The position numbers and the translations under genes were made by a program. Below are positions 9,015 through 17,593 of a stretch of 37,227 bases of DNA, piece after piece. The DNA is from Armatimonadota bacterium (lineage in GTDB: Bacteria > Vulcanimicrobiota > JACPDT01): contig JACPDT010000130.1 of NCBI GenBank assembly GCA_016183865.1, forward strand, positions 7,841 through 45,067, given 5' to 3'. Positions within the stretch are counted from its first letter, which is position 1, and the number at the start of each line of letters is the position of its first letter. The notes beneath the pieces are model-generated. The model did no database searches. It was not told where the DNA came from and saw only the letters and a list, made by a program, of their open reading frames with translations.

Positions 9015-10730
9015 TTACAACTGATCGGAAGTCGGTACTCCCAGACGCCAGAGTGCCTCTGTGGCGATTTCCCGAAAAACCGGCGCGGCCACCACACCGC
9101 CCCAGTAAACCCCCGCCGGCTCGTCTATTTTCACCAATATGACCAGTCGCGGCGCCTCGGCGGGAACGAACCCCACGAATGAGGCAACATATTTGCCGGG
9201 CACGTATCGGCCCTCTCTGATAACCTGGGCGGTTCCGGTCTTGCCCGCGACCGTATATCCCTTCACCCGCGCAGACTTGCCAGTACCCTTTTCGACGACA
9301 TGAACGAGCATCCTGGTAACTTGCCGGGAAGTTTCTTCCGTAATGACCCTCGGTCCGGGAGAAGGCACAAAGGTCTCGACAGCTTCGCCGTTCTTCCCCG
9401 CCAGAGCGCGGACCAATCTGGGTTTCATCGTTCTCCCCTGATTTGCGATGATTCCGAAGGCCTTCACAACCTGAATGGGGGTGACGCTGATGCCGTGACC
9501 AAAAGATATTGTTGCCAGATTGCACAGTTTCCATTCGGACAGGGACGGAAGGGTTCCTGCTGCTTCTCCGGGCAGGTCAACGCCTGTGGTCTTTCCGAAT
9601 CCGAAGCGGGTGAGGGCATGGTGGTAGCTCTGAGAACCCAGTCGCAGACCGACGCCAACGGCCCCCACGTTATACGAATATGTAAGAATGCCGTCCAGGT
9701 CCTCCCTGCCGCTGGGGCTGTCCAGGCCATCGTCCGCGTTGCGAATTCTCCACCCGTCCACCAGGATTGAGGAACCGCAGAAAAAGGAGTCATGCAGACT
9801 CACTGCGCCCTTGTCGAGGGCGGCCGCGATGAGAACGGCTTTCAATACGGAGCCGGGTTCATAGGAATCGGTGATTCCTCTGTTCCTGAGAACAGATTGG
9901 CGCGACTTGGAGAAGTTCTGACAATCAAATCCGGGAAGATTCGCGAAAGCCAGAACGTCTCCAGTTCGCGGCTCCATGACGATTGCTGTTCCACTCTTGG
10001 CGCCGTACTTCCTGATCGCCCTTGCCAGCTCCCGTTCTGCAACATACTGAATGGTTTCATCGAGAGTCAAAATAAGACTGTTTCCTGATTTTGAGGGCCG
10101 AAGGCTTCCCTTGGCGCCGGGGATGGCTCTTCCGAAAAGATCCGCCTCTGTAATCAAGTAGCCGGGCGCCCCTCTCAATGTCCTGTCATAGGCATACTCG
10201 ATTCCTGCAAGTCCCTGCTCGTCAATTCCCGCAAAGCCCAGCACGTGACTGGCCAGAGTAAGCTTGGGATAGATCCGCTTGCCGGTGGGCTCCTGGATTA
10301 CGTCTATCCCTGTAAGGTGGAGAGCCTTGATCTTCCCTGCCCGCTTGTCCTCGATCTTTCTGGCCACCCAGACAAAATCGCTTCTTGAGGTAAGATCCGC
10401 CAGAATACTTCCTGTGGGAACTTCCAGGATCGAGGAAAGAGTCCTCGCCGTGGAAGAAGAATCCTTTATCAACCTTGGATAAGCCGCAACGGACGATCCC
10501 AGAACGCTCACTGCCAGAGCCCGCCCATCCCTGTCGTAAATGTTCCCCCGCTCGGGGTTGAGAACGACTTTCTCGATCTGCTGCTTGAGCGCAAAAGCAT
10601 GCAACCTTGCCCCCTTGACCAGTTGTATGTCCGCGAGTCTCAGCAAAAGAAAAAAAAGGAGGAGGGCTTTGAGTGACCCGATGAGAACCAACCTTTTTCT
10701 TGTCCTTACAAGGCCGGCGCCTTCTGTCAT
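9015..10730 (-). CDS. ftsI: Class B penicillin-binding protein (FtsI/PBP3-type transpeptidase)
   Basis: SYEPGSVLKAV (SxxK), SYNVG (SxN), AGKTGTAQ (KTG); ATG at 10730 preceded by GAGGAGGG; the ORF track start at 10769 is a TTG. Confidence 0.93.
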   Translation of the reverse strand: MTEGAGLVRTRKRLVLIGSLKALLLFFLLLRLADIQLVKGARLHAFALKQQIEKVVLNPERGNIYDRDGRALAVSVLGSSVAAYPRLIKDSSSTARTLSSILEVPTGSILADLTSRSDFVWVARKIEDKRAGKIKALHLTGIDVIQEPTGKRIYPKLTLASHVLGFAGIDEQGLAGIEYAYDRTLRGAPGYLITEADLFGRAIPGAKGSLRPSKSGNSLILTLDETIQYVAERELARAIRKYGAKSGTAIVMEPRTGDVLAFANLPGFDCQNFSKSRQSVLRNRGITDSYEPGSVLKAVLIAAALDKGAVSLHDSFFCGSSILVDGWRIRNADDGLDSPSGREDLDGILTYSYNVGAVGVGLRLGSQSYHHALTRFGFGKTTGVDLPGEAAGTLPSLSEWKLCNLATISFGHGISVTPIQVVKAFGIIANQGRTMKPRLVRALAGKNGEAVETFVPSPGPRVITEETSRQVTRMLVHVVEKGTGKSARVKGYTVAGKTGTAQVIREGRYVPGKYVASFVGFVPAEAPRLVILVKIDEPAGVYWGGVVAAPVFREIATEALWRLGVPTSDQL

Positions 10731-10942
10731 CAAGACCCTCCTCAACAGGGGGGGATGGTTCGTGACCAAGGGGCGGTCACGCTCTTAGGGGAAGTTGTGA
10801 AAGGATGCCTGAGCAGTCTGGCGACCGGTACAGGCACATTTCCGGGCTGGTGGGGGCCCGGGGGGGAAGCTTTATCACTCCTTTCGGAAAGCAAACCATT
10901 GTATATATCAAAACATGACACAAAACATCGCCTCAATATTCT
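10731..10942 (-). other. Hairpin-rich ftsL-ftsI intergenic region (possible structured leader RNA)
   Basis: Perfect inverted repeats: 10842-10861 (CCGGGC/GCCCGG), 10806-10836 (TGCCTG/CAGGCA), 10761-10781 (CGTGACC/GGTCACG), plus CTTTC-G-GAAAG near 10881-10891. Confidence 0.4.
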
Positions 10943-11335
10943 CTACCTGCGTGCAAAGACTCTGTTGGGAATAAGCCAGGCCGCCGTTTGTGAAGATACT
11001 ATGAGCCGTTCGTCGGGGGTTACCATACCCAGCTCCCGGCGCGCGATTTTCTCGATGCGGTCGAGAGAGCTCAAGCGTCCCAGCTCGATCTGCAAAGTTT
11101 CGTTCTCTCCCGCAAGGGTGCTCAGAGATTCCCTTAATTGGATCAATTGATACTGCTTTCCGACCGACAGGGAGCAGATCGTGAGGTAGAAAATAAGCAA
11201 AACACACGTGGATGCTATGCACGCCAGGCACTTGAGAAGGAAGATGCGTGCCATCTTTCGCTGCTTGTTGACAGATATCGTTTTCGCGGAATGGTACTCC
11301 AGATGTGCCCTTTTTGCCGCCAGCAAACCCTTCAC
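10943..11335 (-). CDS. ftsL: Cell-division protein FtsL-like (single TM plus short coiled coil)
   Basis: Small bitopic protein between rsmH and ftsI: FLLKCLACIASTCVLLIFYLTICSLSVGKQYQLIQLRESLSTLAGENETLQIELGRLSSLDRIEKIARRELGMV; assignment mainly by position and topology. Confidence 0.8.
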   Translation of the reverse strand: MKGLLAAKRAHLEYHSAKTISVNKQRKMARIFLLKCLACIASTCVLLIFYLTICSLSVGKQYQLIQLRESLSTLAGENETLQIELGRLSSLDRIEKIARRELGMVTPDERLIVSSQTAAWLIPNRVFARR

Positions 11336-11347
11336 CTCCGGTCATTT

Positions 11348-12226
11348 CTAAATTTTCTCCACAGCACGAAGCTTGGCGGATCTGGACCTCGGATTTTGCT
11401 GCATTTCGGCTTTGTCCGGTATAATCGGCTTTCTGGTGAGATCGGTCACGATTCCCTCTCTCGACATTTGTCTGAAGTACTGCTTGACGATCCGATCTTC
11501 CAGGGAATGGTAGCTGATCACGCACAGTCGTCCTCTCCTCGAAAGGCACTCTACCGCGCCTTCCAGTCCTCTCCTCAGGTTCTCCAACTCTTCGTTCACG
11601 GCCATCCGAATCGCCTGAAAACTCCTTGTGGCAGGGTGAATCCTGCGTCTTCCCCGGGGCATTCCCTTCAGGATCGCTGAGACCAGCTCCGAAGTGGTCT
11701 CGATTCTCTTTCTGCCTCTTTGCCTCATGATCGTCCGGGCGATCCTCCCCGCCCATCTCTCCTCGCCGAAGTCTTTCAAAATCCCGAACAGCTTCGACTC
11801 AGGCCATTCATTCACGACTTCCGCTGCCGTCAGGGCGCCGGACAGGTCCATGCGCATGTCCAGAGGTCCGTCCTCCTGGAACGAGAAGCCTCGGGCAGGG
11901 TCCCCAAGTTGTTCCGACGACATTCCGAGGTCGAGAAGAATCCCGTGAGCTTCCCGAATTCCGAGCTTCTCAAGCTCGCCTCTGATATCGCGGAAATTCG
12001 CCTTCCGAACCAGGCATCTCTCGCCGAAAACAAGGAGCCTTTCTCGGGCTCTCCCAAGGGCCTCCTCGTCCTGATCGAGGCCCACGACCAGACCCTGAGA
12101 TCCGATCGCTTTCAGTATCGCCTCCGCGTGCCCTCCTCTTCCGATTGTGCAGTCCACATACGTGCCGCCGGTCTTGAGGGCGAGCACCTCAACTACGGAA
12201 TTCAGGAGGACCGGTACATGAATCAC
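11348..12226 (-). CDS. rsmH: 16S rRNA (cytosine(1402)-N(4))-methyltransferase RsmH (MraW)
   Basis: MIHVPVLLNSVVEVLALKTGGTYVDCTIGRGGHAEAIL, GILLDLGMSSEQL, TRSFQAIRMAVNEEL, ISYHSLEDRIVKQ motifs. Confidence 0.97.
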   Translation of the reverse strand: MIHVPVLLNSVVEVLALKTGGTYVDCTIGRGGHAEAILKAIGSQGLVVGLDQDEEALGRARERLLVFGERCLVRKANFRDIRGELEKLGIREAHGILLDLGMSSEQLGDPARGFSFQEDGPLDMRMDLSGALTAAEVVNEWPESKLFGILKDFGEERWAGRIARTIMRQRGRKRIETTSELVSAILKGMPRGRRRIHPATRSFQAIRMAVNEELENLRRGLEGAVECLSRRGRLCVISYHSLEDRIVKQYFRQMSREGIVTDLTRKPIIPDKAEMQQNPRSRSAKLRAVEKI

Positions 12227-12381
12227 TCAAAAAGCCTGGGAAAGGAGAACCGGCGAGATCGAACAAGGAGCAATAAGGGGATAGGAGGTTTGTCCGGGAT
12301 GTAGCTTGATGACCTCTTATCCATATTCCGACCTCGCGATCCTCCTTTCCACTAGGCTAGGGTCAACGGTGCTGCAGTCAG

Positions 12382-12855
12382 CTATATTTTATACTTGTCC
12401 ATCATGTACATCTTGACTTCCTTTTCTCGGGCGTAGAAGCGCTCCTTGGATTCGAGGTATCGCTTCTTCTGCCAGATCTCAACTCTCCGGCGATTTCCCA
12501 CGACGACCACGTCGTCGTCCACACCTGCGGCTTCGCGAAGTTTCGGAGGAATCACAATTCTTCCCTGGCTGTCCATCTCTCGTTCCTCGGCATCGGCGAA
12601 GAGAAATCGGGCGTAATCCTGCGCTTCGTCATCGAACTCGGAAATTGATTCGAATATTTGAACCTTCAACTCCCACTCATCCTGGGGAAGGACGTAGAGA
12701 CAGGATGCGTTCATTCCCCTCATCACAAAGAAGCGCTCTCCAAGAGCAGCTCTGAATTTCGCCGGGATGATGAGCCGCCCTTTCGAATCCAGGGCATGCT
12801 CAAACTCCCCCACAAAGGAGTGTTTCCTCTCCACAATCTTGTATTTCCCCTCCAC
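12382..12855 (-). CDS. mraZ: Transcriptional regulator MraZ (start codon uncertain: GTG at 12855, 12834 or 12813)
   Basis: FVGEFEHALDSKGRLIIPAKFRAAL and EMDSQGRIVIPPKLREAAG: two AbrB/MraZ repeats. The ORF track start at 12888 lies upstream of the predicted -10 box, so it is unlikely. Confidence 0.9.
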   Translation of the reverse strand: MEGKYKIVERKHSFVGEFEHALDSKGRLIIPAKFRAALGERFFVMRGMNASCLYVLPQDEWELKVQIFESISEFDDEAQDYARFLFADAEEREMDSQGRIVIPPKLREAAGVDDDVVVVGNRRRVEIWQKKRYLESKERFYAREKEVKMYMMDKYKI

Positions 12856-12886
12856 TTTACTCCACTCTACGCCATCATTATACCAC
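12831..12886 (-). promoter_or_regulatory. Putative MraZ-binding GTGG box array (four GTGG boxes)
   Basis: GTGG on the minus strand at 12886-12883, 12865-12862, 12855-12852 and 12834-12831; three are GTGGAG; spacings 21, 10 and 21 nt. Confidence 0.6.
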
Positions 12887-12907
12887 ACAGTAGACGGGAT
12901 CTGTCAA
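12877..12907 (-). promoter_or_regulatory. Sigma70-like promoter of the dcw operon: TTGACA (12907-12902), 19-nt spacer, TATAAT (12882-12877)
   Basis: Reverse complement reads CTTGACAGATCCCGTCTACTGTGTGGTATAATG immediately upstream of mraZ. Confidence 0.75.
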
Positions 12908-13150
12908 GCCTTTTTCGCGGCCCCAGGGCCCGGTTACGCCGTTTTTTGGGCACCTTCTCCATATCTAGTGGCTACAGCGTGGTAAAGTCCCCAGATATAG
13001 TGGCAAGAAGGGAAAGAATTTTTTTGCAATTTGTTAACAAAGTTAAGAAGAGTGACCACGACGGAGCGTGACCCTCCCAGGGTCGTGCAGGGATTTCGTG
13101 CTGGAATGGATAACAAAGGATCAATCAGTGGCCCACGACAACAAAGCATT

Positions 13151-13200
13151 CAGCCGGAAGCGTCAAGGGATCAGCCGGATCATTCGTGAAAGTCCGGCTG
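13151..13200 (+). repeat. Two direct copies of CAGCCGGA that can each pair with one downstream TCCGGCTG (mutually exclusive hairpins), upstream of the response-regulator gene
   Basis: CAGCCGGA at 13151-13158 and 13172-13179; reverse complement TCCGGCTG at 13193-13200. Confidence 0.5.
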
Positions 13201-13247
13201 AAAGCTGATAGCAGAGCTGAAAGCCACAGATACGGAGGCCCTCAGAG

Positions 13248-13988
13248 ATGAAAATGCTTCATTGTCCCAAATGCTATGCGGAAATCGCCGAAATTTCGCG
13301 GAAATGTCAGTATTGCAGCACGGATGTCATGTTGACGGAAGACAAGAGCCGCCTCACCTTCGCAAAATTGATCTGTCAGCGATGCAATTTCGGCAATCCC
13401 CCCGAGTTTCGGTTCTGCGGGAAATGCGGCGGAAAACTGATGAAAGTCTGTACGAACTGTGGTTTTGAGACCCTCCAGGAGGTCATTTACTGCGGACGGT
13501 GTGGAACCAAGTTTCCCGAATTCGAAGGGAAAGAAGGACTCACGACCGCAGACACCATCCAGATGCACGATCCAACATTGCTGCAGCCTCTAAGGGGAGA
13601 GCGAGCCACGATTCTGGTGGTGGACGACGAACCGTACATCGCGAAGCTGGTGCAACAAAACCTTGAGCTGGAGGGGCTCACTGTGGTCACAGCCGCCAAT
13701 GGGAAAGAGGCCCTCGACATGATTGACAAGCACCGCCCGAATCTGATCATCACCGATGTCATGATGCCGGAGATGGACGGCTTCGAGCTCTTGCGGAAGA
13801 TCAAGCAGGATCCGAAAATGACGGGGATCCAGGTCATCATGCTGACTGTGCTCGATGCATTTGAGGATATTCGCAGATCGGTGGTGGCGGGGGCCTTTGA
13901 ATATATCTGCAAACCCTTCGACCCCTATGAGCTGATCTGGAAAACCAAAAAGGCCCTCGGCAAGTATCACCGCTGGGAGGGAACCTAA
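13248..13988 (+). CDS. Zinc-ribbon + REC response-regulator receiver protein
   Basis: N-terminus with CxxC ribbons (CPKCYAEIAEISRKCQYC; CQRCNFGNPPEFRFCGKC; CTNCGFETLQEVIYCGRC), then TILVVDDEPYIAKLVQ...LIITDVMMPEMDGFELL...YICKPFDPYELI (REC domain); no output domain after REC. Confidence 0.9.
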   Translation: MKMLHCPKCYAEIAEISRKCQYCSTDVMLTEDKSRLTFAKLICQRCNFGNPPEFRFCGKCGGKLMKVCTNCGFETLQEVIYCGRCGTKFPEFEGKEGLTTADTIQMHDPTLLQPLRGERATILVVDDEPYIAKLVQQNLELEGLTVVTAANGKEALDMIDKHRPNLIITDVMMPEMDGFELLRKIKQDPKMTGIQVIMLTVLDAFEDIRRSVVAGAFEYICKPFDPYELIWKTKKALGKYHRWEGT

Positions 13989-15148
13989 GGCTGGGTTCCC
14001 GCCAGTTGGCCTCTTGTATCCACAGGCTTTTTCGGAGCTGTCTTGATCTTGAGCCTCAGGTCATTGGGGTTATCGGCGCTTGCCAGCGCGCTCTCCAGGG
14101 TGATCGCGCCCTCCTGATAGAGCTTGAACAAAGCCATGTCAATGGACTGCATGCCCTCGGTGTGAAAGAAGTCAATCTCCCTCTTTATCTGGGTCAAATC
14201 CCCACCCCGCGTCAACTCGCGAACACGGGCATTGAAGACGAGCACTTCAACCGCAACGGCCCTTCCGTTTCCGTCCGCTCTGGGTACAAGGCGTTGTGAA
14301 ACGACACCACGCATATTCAGGGACAACTGGAGGAATATTTCGGCGTGCTGCTCCTGGGGAAAGAAGCTGATCACTCGCTCAACGGCCTGTGAGGCATTGT
14401 TGGAATGCAAAGTGGACATGACCAGATGGCCTGTCTCAGCCATGAATACTGCAGACTCCACGCTTTCCTTGTCCCGCATCTCACCGATCAGGACAATATC
14501 GGGGGCCTGACGAACGGCATTTTTCAGCGCATCGCCCCAGTTATTGGTGTCTGTCCCGATTTCTCGCTGGCTCACGATGCACTTGTGATCTTGATGGAGA
14601 AACTCTATGGGATCCTCAATTGTCAGAATGTGACCTGTGCGATTGTTGTTTACATAGTCCACCATGGCCGCAAGGGTTGTGGATTTTCCGGAACCGGTGG
14701 GCCCTACCAGAAGAACTAGGCCCCGTTGATTCATGCAAAGGCTCTTCAGCACTTCGGGAAGCTTCAATTCTTCCAGACCCTGAATATCGGTGCGCACCTT
14801 TCTCATGACCATGCCCACCGATCCGCGCTGCCGGTAAATATTGACACGGAACCTGCCCACTCCTGAAAGGCTGTAAATCATGTTCACTTCGGGCCTGTCC
14901 TCAAATGATGCCTTTTGAGTGTTATTCATGATCTGCATGGCAAGAGATTCCGTCTGTTCAGGAGACAGGCTGTCCATCTTGACGGAGAAAAGCTGGCCCG
15001 CGATTCTCAGCATGGGGGGGCTTCCCACCTTGAAATACACGTCAGATGCGTCCCGCTCCACCATGGCTTTGAGGATCTCTTTCAGGATATCGAGCATGTT
15101 CAGTTTTTCGGCCTGGTCGGTCTTCGGCTCTTCGATCAGCATTTCCAT
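13985..15148 (-). CDS. Type IV pilus retraction ATPase, PilT/PilU family
   Basis: VLLVGPTGSGKSTTLAAMVDYVN (Walker A), ILTIEDPIEFLHQDHKCIVSQREIGTDT, LIGEMRDKESVESA, AETGHLVMSTLHSNNA; PilT versus PilU not resolved. Confidence 0.92.
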   Translation of the reverse strand: MEMLIEEPKTDQAEKLNMLDILKEILKAMVERDASDVYFKVGSPPMLRIAGQLFSVKMDSLSPEQTESLAMQIMNNTQKASFEDRPEVNMIYSLSGVGRFRVNIYRQRGSVGMVMRKVRTDIQGLEELKLPEVLKSLCMNQRGLVLLVGPTGSGKSTTLAAMVDYVNNNRTGHILTIEDPIEFLHQDHKCIVSQREIGTDTNNWGDALKNAVRQAPDIVLIGEMRDKESVESAVFMAETGHLVMSTLHSNNASQAVERVISFFPQEQHAEIFLQLSLNMRGVVSQRLVPRADGNGRAVAVEVLVFNARVRELTRGGDLTQIKREIDFFHTEGMQSIDMALFKLYQEGAITLESALASADNPNDLRLKIKTAPKKPVDTRGQLAGTQP

Positions 15149-15226
15149 TTACTCCTCCAAATCATTTCAGCACCTGGGTTGACGAAAGATTCTCCCTCCG
15201 GCCCAGGTTTCCTCCGCAGGGTCGCC

Positions 15227-16372
15227 TCACTGCACTTTTCGCAACAAGAGTTCCTCATACAGATTGGCCGTGTCCGCGACGGAACGGGAGGCCTGAAAAC
15301 GTCGGAGCACGGTGTCCCTTCCCCGCTCACCCATGGTGAGCCTCGAGTCGCGGGAGTCATAGAGCGATTTCAGGGCTAGAGCGAGTTTCTCAGGATTCCT
15401 TGGAGGCACCAGAAGACCGTTGTCTCTGTCGGCGATGATCTCAGGGACTCCTCCCACCGCCGATGCCACGACGGGAACTCCGCAAGCCATCGCCTCCAAC
15501 AGAACCAGCCCGAAACCCTCGTATCGCGAAGGCAGGACCAGAACATCGGAGGCGGAGATATACTCCATGGCCGGATAAAGGGCCCCCGGAAAACGTACAG
15601 CTCCATCAAGTGGCGCAGTTTCCCGCAGAAGCCTGGTTTTCAAAGGGCCGTCCCCCAGGATCACAAGATTTGCCTTCACGCCGGTTTTCAAGAAAAGCGA
15701 AAAGGCCTCGCACAACTCACTGTAACCCTTTTCTTCCACCAATCTCCCGACAGCCATAACAAGAAAATCGTCGCAACCTATCCCAAGCTCTGATCTTATT
15801 TCCCTTCCCGGGCGGGAAAGGGCCGTTTTTCCCACATCAATCCCGTTGGGAATGACGACAACTTTCTTCGCAGGCGCCACTCTGTGGGTGATGTAGAAAT
15901 TCTTTTCCTGCTCACTCAATGCCACAATTCGGTGACACCACGCGGAAGCAATTCGTTCGGCCGCTTTATACGCGATGGTCTCGAAGCGGGAGAAAAACCC
16001 CTCCAGGACGTGGCCGTGGGGGGTGTGAAGAACGATGGGCACTTTCTGCCTGGCACCGGCCAGACGCCCAAGAAACCCAGCCTTTGAAGTATGGCTGTGC
16101 AGAATATGGAAGGGTTGAGATCTCAGGATTGCCTCAAGGGCCCGGAGGGTCCTCAAGTCCTGAAAAAGGGAAACAGGGCGGATCAGACTCGGGACAGGGT
16201 ACAACCGGTGAGCCCTCCGACGCACCTCTTCTTCGAGATTTCTTTCCTCCGACGGTCCGAAAGCGACAGAGACGCGAAACCGTGCACTCGGGAGGCCTTC
16301 GAGCAGGGTCAGAAGCATCCGGGAGGCCCCTCCAAGCACGAGCCTTGTGATTACATAAAGCACATCAATCAT
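15227..16372 (-). CDS. GT4-family glycosyltransferase
   Basis: VLYVITRLVLGGASRMLL..., VVIPNGIDVGKT..., LVLPSRYEGFGLVLLEAMACGVPVVASAVGGVPEII. Confidence 0.92.
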   Translation of the reverse strand: MIDVLYVITRLVLGGASRMLLTLLEGLPSARFRVSVAFGPSEERNLEEEVRRRAHRLYPVPSLIRPVSLFQDLRTLRALEAILRSQPFHILHSHTSKAGFLGRLAGARQKVPIVLHTPHGHVLEGFFSRFETIAYKAAERIASAWCHRIVALSEQEKNFYITHRVAPAKKVVVIPNGIDVGKTALSRPGREIRSELGIGCDDFLVMAVGRLVEEKGYSELCEAFSLFLKTGVKANLVILGDGPLKTRLLRETAPLDGAVRFPGALYPAMEYISASDVLVLPSRYEGFGLVLLEAMACGVPVVASAVGGVPEIIADRDNGLLVPPRNPEKLALALKSLYDSRDSRLTMGERGRDTVLRRFQASRSVADTANLYEELLLRKVQ

Positions 16373-17586
16373 GTATGGGAGTCCCTGATCACTTCGAGAA
16401 TGGTTTCCTCCACAATCTCCACTATGACGGGCCAGGAGAAATGTTCCGCAAATCGGCGACAGCGTAATGCCAGGTCCCTGCCCGGGCGTCCCCGGTCGAG
16501 CCGGCTCAGTATCCCCCTGGCAAGGGATGCGTCATCCGCGCCGGCGAGGAGGGCGTCCTGATCAAAAGGACCAAGAACCTCGGGGATCGCCCCCACAGGA
16601 CTTCCCAGGACAGGCAGGCCACAGGCCATCGCCTCCAGGATCACCATCCCAAAACCCTCGAGCTCCCTGGAGGGCAGGATGAAACAATCGCTCACCCGAT
16701 AGAGGCCAGGCAATCGTTCTTCGGGAACGAATCCCAAAAACTTCACACGTTCTTGAAGTCCCATCGCTGCGGCCCGCTTCTCCAGCAGCTTTCTCAACTG
16801 TCCATCACCAGCGATCAGGCAGAGCCAGTCGGACCGGATGCCCTGAACCCTGTTCAGGGCATTCAGCAATGCCTCCAATCCCATCCTTGGGATGAGATCC
16901 CTGACGGTCAGGAAGACAACCGTTGAGTCGGAAACTCCAAACTCCGTCATCCTTGCCTCCTGCCGGGCCCGAATGTCCCGATAAGGCGTGAAGCTGCCGC
17001 AATCCACTCCTCCGGGGATCACTGTGACTCGGGAAGGAGGGAGCTCAGGATGGGCACTGAGGCAGAGATCCTTCATGTATTGACTCAGTGTGAGCACCCT
17101 TTTGGCCCCAAGAACAACGGCCCTCTCCATCATGCGGCACAGGAACGTGATCGGCCACAGGGCGGGATTTCGAAAGCCGCGAAGAAGCAAGGACGGACGG
17201 CTCTGCACCTCGAGGTGCCAGGGAGAATGAAACGTGTAGATCTGCGGGACCCCTTCCAGGCTGCACAACTGATTGTAGACAAACCCGGAAAGGGGGTGAT
17301 GAAGGAGGACTACGTCCAGGGGTCGAGGTATCTCCCGCAAGGCCCGGGGAAGCCCGCTCCAGGTCCCTGCGAATCGTTCCAGGACAGTGGAGCGGTTTAC
17401 AGGATACCGCCGTATCCGGACAAGACCCGCTTCTTCCGTGGCTGAGAGAGAACCCCATCCCTGTGTGAGAAGAAAGACCTCGTGCCCCCTCTCTGCGAGA
17501 CCGTGGCCTACACCATGCACGACTCTGGAGCTGCCTCCTATGATGCCGCTTTCCACGGCCACATCGCTTACGATAAGAATCTTCGT
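16369..17586 (-). CDS. GT4-family glycosyltransferase; start unresolved (in-frame GTG 17562, or near-cognate ACG at 17586)
   Basis: GSSRVVHGVGHGLAERGHEVFLLTQ..., VIPGGVDCGSFTPY, ILPSRELEGFGMVILEAMACGLPVLGSPVGAIPEVLG. In-frame upstream codons read (ACG)KILIVSDVAVESGIIGG, an expected first beta strand, with TGA two codons before ACG. Confidence 0.88.
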   Translation of the reverse strand, partial: TKILIVSDVAVESGIIGGSSRVVHGVGHGLAERGHEVFLLTQGWGSLSATEEAGLVRIRRYPVNRSTVLERFAGTWSGLPRALREIPRPLDVVLLHHPLSGFVYNQLCSLEGVPQIYTFHSPWHLEVQSRPSLLLRGFRNPALWPITFLCRMMERAVVLGAKRVLTLSQYMKDLCLSAHPELPPSRVTVIPGGVDCGSFTPYRDIRARQEARMTEFGVSDSTVVFLTVRDLIPRMGLEALLNALNRVQGIRSDWLCLIAGDGQLRKLLEKRAAAMGLQERVKFLGFVPEERLPGLYRVSDCFILPSRELEGFGMVILEAMACGLPVLGSPVGAIPEVLGPFDQDALLAGADDASLARGILSRLDRGRPGRDLALRCRRFAEHFSWPVIVEIVEETILEVIRDSHT

Positions 17587-17593
17587 AACCCTT

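Noticed and set aside
10731-10942. Known riboswitch (for example c-di-GMP GEMM) between ftsL and ftsI
   Set aside because: Hairpins are present, but the sequence does not match the consensus motifs I know; kept only as an unassigned structured region.
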